Shown: positions 22,540 to 34,363, counted from the first letter of the stretch. The stretch is DNA of 64,000 nt from Tetrastigma voinierianum (GCA_016808115.1 JAEQBH010006378.1:62001-126000); one strand, 5' to 3'. A program made the numbers and translations. Notes: generated by a model not told the origin, from the sequence alone.

Positions 22540-22904
22540 TATCTATATCACTCTGGCAGCCAAGAGTGAAACCATAAAATGTAGTCACAAAGTAGTCGCT
22601 AGAGAGAGTATAAGAGACCACTTAGTAGCCAGAAATGTATAGAGGCACCTGAAAATCTCGCCACAAGACAAATCAATGACAGTAGTGCATAAAAGTGCGA
22701 CTCCCGCAGAAATGGTGTTAGATTGGCGATCACGACAATGTGAGTCGTAAATGACCTTTTAGTATGAAATCGCAAATAAATCTTCAAAGTGGTCATAAAA
22801 TGTAATTAGCAGAAGACTGATAGACTAGATAGTGACCAATTTGCGATACCTTGTTGTCATTAAATTATAGTTGATGATGTGGTCGATAATATCGGTGAAT
22901 TGAC
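22540..22904. mobile_element. CACTA subterminal-type sequence outside the main element
   Basis: Repeated words GTAGTCAC, GTGGTCAT, GCGATCAC and AGTGACC resemble the subterminal repeats of the CACTA element to the right. It may be the border of a second, older CACTA copy. I cannot find its terminus. Confidence 0.35.
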
Positions 22905-23132
22905 CACCTACACAAGACTAAACAGAATTTGCGACCACAAATTGTGGTCATTATATGTTTGTGGCCGTAAAGTGGTCACTATATACCATAAAATAGTTTC
23001 CTTCTCAATAACCACATAAGCGATCTCTGTTTTTGTGACAACATCTAGTGGTCACTAAATTTATACATATTTTAATTATTTAATTAATATTTCATAAAAA
23101 TTAATTATTACTTATATATTAATAAGTTTAAA

Positions 23133-23133
23133 T

Positions 23134-23198
<65 letters not shown>
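23133..23198. repeat. (CT)n(AT)n compound microsatellite
   Basis: About twenty CT units run directly into about eleven AT units inside the CACTA left subterminal region. Confidence 0.95.
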
Positions 23199-23373
23199 GA
23201 TAAGTTTAAATATATTTATTATTTAAATCTAAAACACAAAGTATTAAACATTAAAAGTCAAGATTAAGGTCCAAATGTTAGAAAACAACACAAAGTATTA
23301 AACGTTAAAAATCAAGACTAAGGTCCAAATGTTAAAAAACACAAAGTATTAAACATTAAAAAATGTAATATAC

Positions 23374-24360
23374 TCAAGATTGAACATCTGGTGGCAACTG
23401 TGTTTGATCTGTGCCTGAACCATCTAGTGGCAATTGACCGACTCGAAACCTATATCTCTCTTCCATCATCTGCTCCATCATGTGGCGCATCATCTCCTCG
23501 GTTTGAAGTCTCCACTCATCAGAGGACTGAATGTTACTTCGTATCTTGTGTACTTCCTCCTGCAATTGAGATCATGCTAACTCAAGCTCTCTAATCCGCT
23601 GATGAGCTGCCTCGAGGGGTGCTGAGGATGTAGAGGCATCAAATGCAAAGTTGGATGATTTATTTCTACTTGTCCCATTCATGTATTTGCCATGTGATGA
23701 AGCCTCAACAACTTGCAGGAATATATGATCCTCATCTTCATTTGACAAAGGAACCTAGTTTCCAGATTCATCTTAGGATTCCATAGCAATTAGCTCCTAT
23801 ATCTTCTCCTGAAACAAAACGTCATATAAAACTACTAGTTTCTTAGTTAGGATGTAAGATAGGTTTTTTGAGTACTACTTGTCTTGCCCAGTCAATATAA
23901 TCCCAGTGATCCCTCTACCCCAGATTTTTTCCTCATATGGGTCGTGAAAGAATAGTACCTTGCTCGATGGGACACCCTCCTTCATTTCAAATAAACATTA
24001 TAGATATTAGTGTCACGAAATTAAGATAATTTAAAAAAATGTAAAAAAAACTCTTACAATCCGTCTTGCGTGCTCAGCTAACAATATGGACCTGTAGTCG
24101 TGTTGTGACATTCCAGATTCTGGTCCACCAGTCTCACTATGATGATTTCTTGATTGACGCTCTCTTATCGATTGGAATGAGGCATCATTCCACAAATGCT
24201 GCCAACTCGGTCACACCTCATCAGACACAAATGTAGGTTTTTCGTCTTTCCTCCAACGATGAAGCATATCTGAGTATTTCTTACCCTCGAGTTGCTCCCA
24301 CAATTTCTTAACGATCCCATTTCAAACATCCTCTCACTTATATCATTTTTGTAATATATA
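23374..24360 (-). pseudogene. CACTA ORF with Ptta/En/Spm transposase_24-like domain, broken
   Basis: Reading downward from 24,360 in mixed frames gives WEQLEG-KYSDMLHRWRK, KPTFVSDEVWPSWQHLWNDA, ETGGPESGMSQHDYRS and AEHARR (24,050-24,150). This order is typical of the plant Ptta/En/Spm transposase family, a DNA-binding partner protein of CACTA elements. The end at 23,374-23,640 is an acidic/methionine-rich helix (REL-ELA, MMRHMMEQMMEERY) ending in a Q/P tail. An intron-like, AT-rich gap lies at 23,830-24,050. Frameshifts near 24,170 and 23,780 and a TAA break it. No TNP2-type catalytic transposase is visible, so the copy is non-autonomous. Confidence 0.65.
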
Positions 24361-25062
24361 AAGTTAGTCAACATACATGAACTTTAAAAAAATTCACGAT
24401 GATCCCTTTAAAAATGTGTCAAAATTACAATGTTTCAATGTACATTCTGATTCTCGATAAATTCACCAATTCATGTCAACTCACATTCACATTATTTGAC
24501 AATTTTCAATATATACAACATAAACATCATCCAAACATATCAATTTCCAAATTATCAAGCATTTTCAATCACATCAACATTCAAGTATCTCGAACATATA
24601 TATATATATAATAAAAAATTCGACAAAGTCTCCCTTAAAGAGTGCATTATCCAAAAATTACCTATAATGTTTTTCAATGTATATTCACCAATTAATATTA
24701 GAAGAAAAAATTGATTTTACCTAATGTAATTGAAGTTGAGCAAAGGAAGCGAAAATTCCTCTACACGTGAACCAAAAAAAGCCTAAATGACAACACTTGT
24801 TGCTTCTCCACCATCCATGTACACAAAATTTTCACAGCTCAAAGAAACACCTGGATAAAACAAACTCAAATTTAGATGCAAAGCCACATTCATGAATGTG
24901 TGAAAATTTAGACTATGCTCGTAAGATGTCAAAGCTTAGAATTTGATTCATGATAGAAATTATGAAAGTATTTAAAATATCCTAATAGAACTTTTCTCGT
25001 TTTATATTTTTATAACTTCACTAAACTAGAATATCTTCTTCGACATCTTAGTAAATGATATA

Positions 25063-25064
25063 AT

Positions 25065-25115
<51 letters not shown>
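25063..25115. repeat. (AT)n microsatellite
   Basis: An uninterrupted run of about 26 AT units inside the AT-rich interior of the CACTA element. Bases 24,760-25,740 around it hold no gene I can support. Confidence 0.95.
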
Positions 25116-25120
<5 letters not shown>

Positions 25121-25740
25121 AAATTTATTAGATAACCAAATATATATAAAAAAAAAATCATTTTTATGCAATGGCAACTCAAAGTGATTTTCTACAAGAA
25201 TAATGTAGCCAAACAATAGATATTTTTTTCATTGATGTCAAATGTGACAAGACCATAAAGTTAATGTCGGTATAAGAAGCTAGCCTTAATGTAGTTCCTT
25301 TGGGCTTACAATTTCCAATAAACATTTGATGGAACTACATTTAGAACTGCATAAAAATTCCCACACAAATTAGGAAAAGAATATATAATATGAATACTAA
25401 AGCATGTCTAAGTAGAAAAAGTACAAAATTATGAATTTGCTCTTTCCTAACATACCTTTTTCTTGCCTTTAAATCCTTACCCATGTCTTACGGCTAAAAT
25501 TCTTCTCCTCTAAATAAGATACCCATCCCTTTTACTTCTCTCACAACACAATCAAAGACTACAATTACAACTCCCTCCAGAAGCAACAAACCTAATTAAG
25601 AATAATCTCCTCCATATTAGTCTCGATAAAAGTCAATTTTTCCATGAATTAAAACAATAGTCTAACCCTTATAATCTCCTAAGATTTGCGCAAAAAGATG
25701 CTCTATAGCCATCTCAACCCTCACTAATAATTACTGGATC

Positions 25741-25800
25741 ACTACTACAAAAAGGGCATTTGTTAACATATGATTTAATGACTTATGTCAATATATGTCA
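25741..25800 (+). mobile_element. CACTA-type terminus, second element
   Basis: CACTACTACAAAAAGGGC is followed by repeats of GACTTATGTCAATATATGTC. The same subterminal words follow the terminus at 27,491, so the two belong to related elements, distinct from the GTGGTCAC family of the outer element. The matching right end is not recognisable. Confidence 0.5.
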
Positions 25801-26389
25801 TTGTAGGTGATTAATTTAAGCAATCTTGACTTATATGGGTCTTTCAAAAGCCCTACCTTGTTTAACTATTTGAATTCAAGATAGTCACTATTACAAAAAT
25901 TTATTTAAATATAAAAATAAGAAATTAAAGTTTTTTTGTTTTCATATATTAAACATCATTACAATGTTATAGTAATTATATTTTCTCAGTCTCAAATGAT
26001 CACTTCCACATGCTATCGACCATAGCCATTTGTGGCAGAACTGTTAGCGATAAAATTAAAGTTGATAAAATAAAGTATTAATATAATTTTTAATAATTTT
26101 AATTATAAGATAAATTTTAAAAATAATAAAAGTTACCCATTAATTAATAAATTTTAGAAATTAAATCTTAAGAATAATTAAAAATTTATTAAAATAATTT
26201 TTTTAAAATTTAAAATAAATAAATATAAACATGTTAAAAGACTTTAATATATATTTTTAAAATATTTATCTTAATGATGCCTACCTTAAAAAACGTTACT
26301 TAGTATAAATATATATACCAATAACTGAACAACTTATGTCAAAAAAAAAAAAAAAAACTACACAATACTTGAAATAATCCAATTCACTC

Positions 26390-27060
26390 CTTGTTTCTTT
26401 GTGTCTCCGATCAATTTCAAAATCTTCACACCTCAAAAATCCTAGAAACCCAAATCTAGGACACAGTTAGTTTCGATCATGCCCACATTTTCATTTCTTA
26501 GTTACTCTTCAACCCTTTGCACTTCATTTTCTTAACCTTCTCTGCCAAACCCATTTATGCTTTCTCATTCCTAGGCTTATAGAAAACCAACTTCGATTAT
26601 GAAATCGCTTACTTTAGTGACATCGCGATCAACAATGATGGTTCACCGATCATCCTCATGCTTCCATTGGCCTCTAGGTTTGGTCTTCTTGAGCAAAGCT
26701 AAGAGGTAGGGCATGAAGAGCTTTCCCGAGAAGGTTCAGCCTCAAGGTTCACTTCAACATCTGTGGGTTTTTGGAGTTCTTTTTGTGAGTTGTGATTCAT
26801 TTGAGTCAAATGAGTGTATGTGTTTTCTTTGTTGTTGGAATCTTGACTTACTGCTTATGTTGTCTCTTTTGCTCTGTTTGCTCGTTGAGTCACAGGAAAA
26901 ATCAAAGAGACTTAAATTTTTTTGCCTTTTAAATTTACATGGAAAGAAATGTAGTGAGCTTATACAACAAGCATTATCGGGGTACCTTGAGTGGATGTGT
27001 TTGTTCTCTCAAGCTCGAACTAGTGAATACTTAAAGATTTAGATTATTTTCATTTTCTTT
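26390..27060 (+). other. Gene-like segment of unknown origin within the CACTA region
   Basis: Sequence of more balanced composition than its AT-rich surroundings. It has C/T-rich leader-like text at 26,390-26,480 and an ATG at 26,479, then open stretches in several frames. The longest is 109 codons at 26,713-27,042 and includes a leucine/cysteine-rich hydrophobic segment (about residues 28-55). I do not recognise any protein in it. CACTA elements often carry captured host-gene fragments, and that is a possible explanation here. A run of about 17 A precedes it at 26,341. Confidence 0.3.
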
Positions 27061-27860
27061 CCCACATTTTCTCAGCAAACAAACAGAGTTTTGGGGTTCT
27101 GATTATGCTCTTGTACTAGATGGATGTACAATCTCACTTGACATATTTTGAGAAAATATTGGATTTTTTGTTAGATTATTGAGATCATTACGATCTTGTA
27201 ATCTATGTTTATTGGGAATTTTGGATTTTGGAGTCTCTGGCCTTAATAGTTTAAAGGAAGGCATATATGAAGACCCACTAGCGGTTTTGTCCACTTAGAA
27301 CACTATTCATTCAAATCCTTGTGATTGGTCTGGCATTTGGGTGCTTTGAATCTCGAGAACATGTTATAAAAATATGAAACAAGTTGACTATCTATTAATG
27401 AAGCATTCAAAAATTGTTGATGATGCACATTTCATCGATAATATAGGTTGTCATTGAAGTTATTTGTACCCAAAATATTTTGAAACTGATCCACTACAAG
27501 AAAAAAAGTTATTGTTGACATATATTATCTTGACTTACACAAATATATGTCAATATTGTTCATTTAAATGAACAATTATGACATATACAACTAGTTTACA
27601 CCAATAATGACATTTGTTGAATTTTTCCATGACTTATATGATAGAACCTTGACAGATTATTATAAGTCGATGTATTGTCAATATATATTTTGATGTCTCA
27701 ATGTAATTAAAAAAGAGTAATAATTAGTACATTTTTTTATAGTATAAATCTAATTTACTTAGTAAGTAACTATTATAAATTGAAGTAACCACTCACCTAT
27801 ATTAATAAAAGTAATAATTATGTTTGTATATAGTTTAATTTAAATGCACTAATGCAACCA

Positions 27861-28055
27861 TTTTTTTTTTTTTTTTATCGAGACCGATTAATCTTGGTGT
27901 GTCTTGAGTGAGTCAGATGCATCACGGAAGGCACCTTTAAGTCATATCACACCTGGAACTAATCTTCGCATGAGGCGGAGGGGCCCATGGGATGGTAAAA
28001 CCTATACATGCCTTAGTTGCATTCTGGGGGCACGAATTTGAGGCAAACTAAGCCA
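27861..28055 (-). mobile_element. SINE-like retroposon with poly-A tail (poly-T on + strand)
   Basis: Sixteen T residues at 27,861-27,876 precede about 180 bases of non-AT-rich sequence. Read on the minus strand this is a short element ending in GGTCTCGAT then poly-A. Length, tail and isolation in AT-rich DNA fit a SINE. A clear tRNA-type A and B box is not visible, and a target duplication is not convincing. Confidence 0.4.
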
Positions 28056-28059
28056 TGGT

Positions 28060-28925
28060 AAACCTTTTTATTCTATATCAATAACAAAGAATTGTGTTCT
28101 TTGAAGTTATCTTCGAAAATCACTGATTAATCCTTGTAGAGTCTACGATTCTTTCTCGAAGGGTCGCCATTTTCCTTGTCGCCAAGATTCACAATTAGAT
28201 CTTTAGAGAGGAGGAAGACAAAAAGAAGAGGAGGTAAAGTACGGCGGGATAATGAAATAATGGAGAAAAATATATTCTCTTGGGGTTTTCAAATGAATGA
28301 TGAGGATGAAAGTGGAAAACGAACGGTCTTGATTTCACCACATTAATCTTACCACACAAAATTTAAATTCTTATTTTCTATCTAACTCAACTTTGTGAAA
28401 ATCCATTTTTATTATATATTTATAACTTTATAACTTCACGTAACCATATTTAATTTATAGGATAAAATTGTTAACATAAAAAGTAAAAGATAAAATTTTG
28501 AAACGCAATATTATGCATATTAATTTAATAAAAAATAATTTATGAAAATAAATTATATCAAACTCTATAAAATTAAATTTCAAAAATATTTTATTCGAGA
28601 AGATTTTATTATATTCAAGTAAATAAGAAAACCTTAATCTATAAAAATTTTAAAAAAATATTTTTACTCAGCCTCATTAATATAAATATTTGAAAACATT
28701 TTTTTAAACTATGAAATCCAGTTTTTATTCCTTACGACAATAATGAAATAGATTTTTGAAAATATAAATGTTTATAAAATTTTCAATGAAATTATTTTTA
28801 TTAATTGGATAAATATAAAATCAATACTAATAAACTACAATTTTATTCCTTGTATTATTAATAGTGAATTAAACAATGATCATTTTATTAAAATTATTCA
28901 TTGTTATTTTTTTAAACTGCCTAGC
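28060..28925. other. AT-rich interior without recognisable genes
   Basis: A short less AT-rich patch at 28,090-28,330 has no long open frame. The rest is AT-rich homopolymer-laden DNA. I see nothing else. Confidence 0.5.
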
Positions 28926-29360
28926 TTTGTTAAAATTCTTGTAGTGAGACAGTGACCATATGAATAGTGATTGTTGAACAGTGACCATAGTATGGTCACT
29001 ATATAATCAATCAAACGATATAACTTTTTGTCGTTTCTTCTCACCTTGTTACAACTACTATATTTGTGGTGGTATTTACGGCCGTGGGCTATGTGGTCGT
29101 TGACCCGATGACCCGCAAGACAATGTGGTCACTATGATGACCACGTATGAACGTAATATTGTCTCAAATTCGTCAATGTTGGCGCCTGGTACTACGGCAG
29201 AACCGATTGTGGTCACAATGTGGTCTCCATGTGGTTGTTATCTTAATGATCTTATGTTTGGTCTTGTGTGGTTGCATAGTAGTCATAATGTGGTCACTAA
29301 GTTTCGACCACTTTTTATAGTCACAATTTGTGGTTATTATTTAGCTGTTTTTTTGTAGTT

Positions 29361-29980
29361 ATATTATGAAGGAAATTGGTTTACAACTTCATTTAGGAGA
29401 AGGAAAATTTTGCATATTGTATCCTTGTTAAGAAGGACAATTTTATTGAAAAAGAGTTTTAAAAATGTTTTATTTAAAAAAATGGACAATATTATTTAAA
29501 AACAAATAAAATTTTGAAGGGCTTTGATTAAAAACAACAATTTAATTTTTATTAAAACAAATTTTAGATTCTTCATAAAATAAAAAAAAAATAATCTTTC
29601 TAGCTTTCTTTTATTAGAGAAAAAAGTTTATTCGATAAAAAACATATTATGAACCTACTTTATTAACTCAAAATTATTTAATTATTTTTTTTAACACAAA
29701 TTATAAAACTACAAGTCCAGTTTTGCACACAATCAACTAATGTATATAAAAATGAATTTACAAGAATAGGTATAAAAATAATAATAATAATCATAATAAT
29801 GAAATTAAATATTAATGATGAAAGTGGTATTGTACTTAAAATGTCTTACATGTAATTTATAGTGTTTCTGAATCCTCCTTGAAATCTGATCTTCCGCATG
29901 TCACCAATCCATGCCAAATCTCCAATAAGCAATAGGAATGAGCCTCATGCAAAACAAAATAAGAAAAAACATAAAACTAG
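29361..29980. other. AT-rich spacer
   Basis: Low-complexity AT-rich DNA between the CACTA right border and the copia 3' region. It ends in a short less AT-rich patch (29,860-29,960) that probably belongs to the copia LTR U5. No gene is seen. Confidence 0.4.
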
Positions 29981-30533
29981 GGTAAATGGGGGATTTGAAA
30001 ATAATAATAATAATAAAATAAATATAATAAAAAAAATATAATAATAATAATAATGATAATAATAATAGTAGTAATAATAATCATAATAATAATAATAATC
30101 ATAATAATCATAATAATAATCATAATAATAGTAATAATGATAATAATTTTACAAATAGTTTCGAAAATGCTGCTGAATGATGATCTAAAGGGGATAGTCT
30201 CTCTTATATACAAGAAAATAAGAGAATTTCCCGAGAGATGGAAAATAGTGTCGAGAATGAGAAACGAGATGGGAAAGATAACTTTGCTTTTTTAGGGATC
30301 AATCATACATAGGGTGGGAAGGCCTATTTATAGGCTCCCAAAGTGACCTTCCAATATCCTCATTAATGTATGAATTAATGAGGGTATTAAGTAAAGTATT
30401 AATGATGATTTATGTATACAAAATTCCAGGATGAATACATTCATTTGAAAACCTTTAAATAAGACTGGCTTTGTTGTGTGATCTTGAATCCCGAGGTAGC
30501 TTCATTTATTTCAAAAACCTTTCGTTTATAACA
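29860..30533 (-). mobile_element. 3' LTR of the minus-strand copia element
   Basis: Read on the minus strand it begins TGTTATAAACGAAAGG at 30,533, immediately after the polypurine tract TTCAAGGGGAAG (30,534-30,545). A TATA box (TATAAATA, reverse of 30,325-30,332) sits about 200 bases in. The far end of the LTR beyond the AAT microsatellite is not identifiable, so the lower coordinate is approximate. The 5' LTR on the right side is missing. Confidence 0.65.
29996..30150. repeat. (AAT)n-type microsatellite within the copia LTR
   Basis: Mostly AAT units with occasional CAT, GAT and AGT interruptions. It gives spurious isoleucine-rich open frames on both strands. Confidence 0.95.
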
Positions 30534-30591
30534 CTTCCCCTTGAATTACCAACCTAAAAATGTGCCTCATTAAAACCTTGCTAGTAAAACC

Positions 30592-32037
30592 TGATTTGCG
30601 TGCCAGTAGGTATCCCGGAATCAACAAAATTTATAACCTAAATTCCTCCTCTCATCATTAGCATAGCTCTTGAGTGTAGTAAGCTCTAGGGTCGAACATA
30701 GGGATGGTTTTCTTCGCCTGAAATGACTTGCGGTAAGAGGCGAAATGGTGAATTTGGTTTGGATTTTAAGGTGGTGATAAAAACAATGAGGGTATTGTTT
30801 GGAAAAGCTGAAAGTTAAATAAAATAAAATGTAAGAAGTCTCCTTGAAATTAATGAGAGACTCTTTATTTAGGTTGAGGTCGAGGGGTTGTTGGGTCCAT
30901 TTCCTCGCGTTGGGGAGGATGACTGTAGTCATTTCTCGGTCAGGATCTTCATGTGGCTATAAAAATTTTGGACCCAATAATTTTCCTTTAAAAAAATGGC
31001 AATCATTGAGCATCGATGGTCGACAATGGGAAAACGAGTCTCCTTATTTTATGACGACTAATAAATGATAATTAATGAATATCTAACGTATCTAACGATA
31101 AGCATACGATGAACCACAAAAGCTTACCCAATGCCGACCATTTAAAAGGTAGATGAAGGGATCGGAAGACTAAAATTTGGAGAAAATAAAAACATCCTTG
31201 AATCGCCTTTGATAACCATAGATGATAGTGTAGGATGTCGATGGATCTAGCAAATAAGCATCAATGAACCAAAGCTTATCAAATGGAGTCATTCAAAGCA
31301 ACTCCTTTGAAGGATTAAAGCTTTGGGATTTGAATGAAACCATAAATGGTAGAAAATACCTCCGTTAAAACATGGAAAACCCTCAATTTGCCTTATATCC
31401 CCTACCCAGTAGTCTTCTTCTTCAAGGAGAAAGAGTTTTTAGCCACTCATCCTCCAAGTTGTCATCCTTGGAGGGTGTTTGGCTGCCCAAAAAGTGGGAG
31501 AAATGAAGGAAAGTGAAGGAAAATGAGAAGAAGCAGGAACTGTTGAAAGGTTCCCGCTTAAATTTTATTAACGATCAAGATGTTCCTTATAGTGTCATGC
31601 CTGAGGTCTTTTATAGACAATACCTAGTACAAAATACCAAAAAACGAGAAGCAAATACTATTCTGATGGGGCGAATCGTGGGACATCTAGTGACAAAGAA
31701 GTCGAAATGTCGCAGAGGATGAGAAGCGGTGGCATAGGAGAGAAAGAAATTTACTTAAATCCTGCTCCATTTCTTCTACTTTGCTTTCTTCTTCTCTTTT
31801 CTTCTGGTTTTTGATTTGCAGCTATGAGTTGAACTTAGATTCTCCGTGTTTGAATTGACTCGATAATTTTGGCCAGATTATCTTGCAAAAACTACAAAAA
31901 TAACCACAAAATGCGATCAGTAGTATACCAAGGGACCTTAATGTGCAAATCGGGTTAATTCGGTTGATTAGTACACAAAAAGTGCTCAAAACCTACAACA
32001 AATAGGGATCAAAATAGCACTTTTTGGGCACTAATCA
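30592..32037 (-). mobile_element. Solo LTR of family S (copy S-A) with perfect target duplication
   Basis: On the minus strand it starts TGATTAGTGCCCAAAAAGTG and ends GGCACGCAAATCA. AAACC occurs at 30,587-30,591 and 32,038-32,042, an exact five-base target duplication. Rejoining the flanks restores continuous copia text between its RNase H end and polypurine tract. It is 1,446 bases with no coding content. The minus orientation is set by copy S-C, which retains a priming site. A terminal inverted repeat arm lies at 31,965-31,986 against 32,016-32,037. Confidence 0.85.
31965..32037. repeat. 22-base hairpin at the S-A LTR terminus
   Basis: TGATTAGTACACAAAAAGTGCT (31,965-31,986) is the near-perfect inverse (20 of 22) of the terminal bases 32,016-32,037, with a 29-base loop. 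Confidence 0.85.
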
Positions 32038-32164
32038 AAACCCAAAGGGAAAAAACCTAGCGAAGGAAAAAGTACACAACGACCATATGTTGAAATCTTG
32101 CCTCATTAAAAACCTTGTTGGGAAAAACCGATGGGACGAATCAGGACGAGGAAAATGAACAATA

Positions 32165-32560
32165 CACTAACATTAGGTCTTAGCGGACTTCCATCATGTC
32201 AACATCCTTTGGTTGTGCATTCGATCTTATATACAGGTTTTACGAACATTGAATTTAGTAATGCCTTGGTGAATAGGTCTGCTAGATTATCACTCGAGCA
32301 TATTTGTTGAACGTCAATCTCACCATTCTTTTAGAGCTCATGAGTGTAATTATGAATGAAGCCACCCCGGTCCAAAAACTCACCCTCTTAGGTGTTTAAT
32401 TATGCCTGCATAGCTTCTTTCCATTTTGGCCAATCATTTCTATTTCGACATTCTTCCATTTTGTGGTTCAGGATCTTCATCATTTCTTATGATGTCTAAA
32501 GCCATGAGCGAATGTTGTTAATCCTGATATTGTTTGATCCCATTCACATCTCCTTTGTGC
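32165..32560 (-). pseudogene. Copia reverse transcriptase/RNase H, with the RT core deleted
   Basis: From about 32,520 down to 32,400 the minus strand reads the N-terminal RT part (NDEDPEPQN, EECRNRNDWPKWKEAMQA). It then jumps near 32,370-32,390 straight to the RNase H C-terminus: LKKNGEIDVQQICSSDNLADL, FTKALLNSMFV and YKIE at 32,340-32,220. The whole palm with its YVDD motif and most of RNase H, several hundred codons, is missing. The element is therefore an internal-deletion derivative. Single stops also occur. Confidence 0.75.
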
Positions 32561-33800
32561 ACATAACTTATTGAGATTTCACTATTTTTAGGTACCTGTG
32601 CCTCTTCAAGGGCTACTTCTTTGTGGTGGACCTCTTTAGGGGTCCCTTGTTCAACATATGCCTTTGCATAAGCATTATGTTCTATATTAGCATTGTGTCT
32701 TTGTGTTCTCCTCTTTCGAGTTGTATCTTGCACAGACGAAAGGTCTCACACTTTAGGCCTTTTTGAGATTCATTTTCCAGTTGTCCTTTAGGGACTTCAA
32801 TCCATGCTAGAGTATTTGTGAAACATATGTGATTTGTCACTCTTTGTATCGATGAATGCATCGGTGAATTGATTTGCAAGATTTTGCAAATGAATGATCC
32901 TTTGAACTACGATTCCGCAGTTTGTACGTTGATCAAATGAGACGTACGGATGCATTACAAGTGATTCCTCGTTGTTCTTAAGGCAGACTTTTCTCCATCT
33001 AATGGTGGAATAAATTTTTTTTCATTAAAATGGCAGTCAGCAAAACATGCTGTAAAAACATCTCCTGTTGAGGGCATAAGGTATCTTATGATGGAAGGGG
33101 AATCATATCCCACATAAATCCCAAGTCTTCTTTTTAGACCCATTTTAGTGCGATGTGTTGGTGCAATTGGTACATATTCATGGTGGCTTATATGAGATAT
33201 ATTTGAGATATATTCTTATATGAGATATATTTAATTAACTAGAGTCTGAATTTGGAAAAGAGGAGTATTCATGGTAAGCGTTGTTAAGATTCGAGCTATG
33301 AACTAAAGTTTGCAATATGCATAATAGCATGTCCCCATCTTCAAGAGGAAATTAGATCAATTTAGTTTTCATTAATAATTAGATACAGTATTAGCGAAGG
33401 CCTTGATAAGAGACTCTGCTAAACCGTTTGGGTATGAGGTGTGAGCAAGCAGATGCTCGTCTTTATCAGGCTAACATGTCACAATGTCGGTGAAATTTTG
33501 GGAGGTAAACTCACCAGCATTATCAAGTATGATACTTTTGATTGGATAATTAGGAAATTGTGCCCGTAATTTTGTTATTTGTGCAAGGAGTCTAGAGAAG
33601 GCAATATTACAGGTTGCAAGGAGACAAACATGAGACCATCTCATAGAAGCATCTATTAGGACCATGAAGTACCGAAAAGGTCCACATGGTGGATGGATGG
33701 GTCCTGAATGTCCCCATGTACTCTTTCTAAAAATATTGGGGACTCAGGCTTAGCTTTGGTATGAGATGGCACATTATCAATTTGCCTTGTGAGCCATATG
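32518..33800 (-). pseudogene. Copia integrase and integrase-RT linker, broken
   Basis: The minus strand gives, in order, the integrase core MVLIDASMRWSHVCLLATCN, LLAQITKLRAQFPNYPIK and LDNAGEFTSQNFTD at 33,471-33,665. The degenerate remainder follows, then the C-terminal block RRLGIYVGYDSPSIIRYL, GDVFTACFADCHF at 32,955-33,140. The linker follows at 32,518-32,880, ending KNSEISISYVHKGD. The core Asp (LIDAS) and second Asp (LDNAG) are visible; the third acidic residue cannot be placed because of decay. It would insert the cDNA into the genome. Confidence 0.8.
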
Positions 33801-34320
33801 ACACATGGGTATTCATGGGACAGAGGATCTTTTGGTTTTTAATTCTAATGCCCTTATGAGTTTCCTATGATCCTTCTCATCATTGAGAGATCAGGGTGAC
33901 CCTAGCTTTAATCATGCAGAAAGAGACAAAGTCTTTGGGTCGTTGAACTTCTAGTTCACGACAACATATGACTCAATAGGCTTTATAGTTGTATGATACA
34001 ACGTATGACTCTTTATTACCATCATTCATGGTTTCAATATGATATCCATTTCTGCGAATATCTTTAAAACTAAGCAAATTTCTTGTGGATTTGCTAGAAT
34101 ATAATGCATCATTGATGTGGAATCTAGTCCCTTTTGGTAGCATTATATTGAAACCTTCGAGACCTTGATTAAGTTGCTAGTGCGGATATGGTACTCCGTT
34201 TATAACTGTCAAGTTAAACTTAAAAGTATTTTTCTCGAAAGAGATAGTATGTGTGGTTGCATAGTCGATGAGACATACATCTTCATCATCCATCTACATT
34301 TGTCACAAACTGATGACATG
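33780..34320 (-). pseudogene. Copia protease and pre-integrase zinc region
   Basis: Minus-strand fragments read CLIDYATTHTILS near 34,260-34,300, the protease catalytic segment with D-Y-A in place of the usual D-S/T-G/A. Much broken text follows, and then HDxS-GHPDLSMMRRII near 33,870-33,910, a pre-integrase zinc-binding stretch. Many frameshifts are present. Confidence 0.55.
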
Positions 34321-34363
34321 TAAAATAATAAATATAAAAATAATATAATAACAAAATGATAAT

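Larger units (their letters stand above)
27491..28946. mobile_element. Small non-autonomous CACTA-like element (tentative)
   Basis: The left end is CACTACAAGAAAAAAAG and the right end, reversed, is CACTACAAGAATTTTAAC. They share the first eleven bases or so. The subterminal part has ATATGTCAATA and TTGTTGACAT words. The interior contains a SINE-like copy and AT-rich filler but no transposase. The flanking trinucleotides (ATC and AGA) do not match. The pairing of these two ends is inference. Confidence 0.4.
22905..29360 (-). mobile_element. Degenerate CACTA (En/Spm) element with nested insertions
   Basis: The left border is the damaged terminus CACCTACACAAGACTAAACAG at 22,905. It is followed by TTTGCGACCACAAATTGTGG and several GTGGTCACTATATA repeats up to 23,060. 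The right border, in reverse, reads ACTACAAAAAAACAGC (29,345-29,360), preceded by the same GTGGTCAC words from 28,930 on. CACTA transposases bind such subterminal repeats. A minus-strand transposase-family gene lies at 23,374-24,360. No three-base target duplication can be recognised. Further CACTA-type termini inside (25,741, 27,491, 28,946) show nesting. Confidence 0.6.

Noticed and set aside
22240..22621. Overlapping open frames in the GC-rich island
   Set aside because: They arise from high GC content; no recognisable protein and no consistent frame.
30053..30295. Isoleucine-rich protein frames on both strands
   Set aside because: They are translations of an AAT microsatellite.
30592..32037. 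S-A as a DNA transposon with terminal inverted repeats (TGATTTGCGTGCC / TGATTAGTGCCC)
   Set aside because: The five-base target duplication, TG...CA ends and the priming site retained in S-C fit an LTR better.
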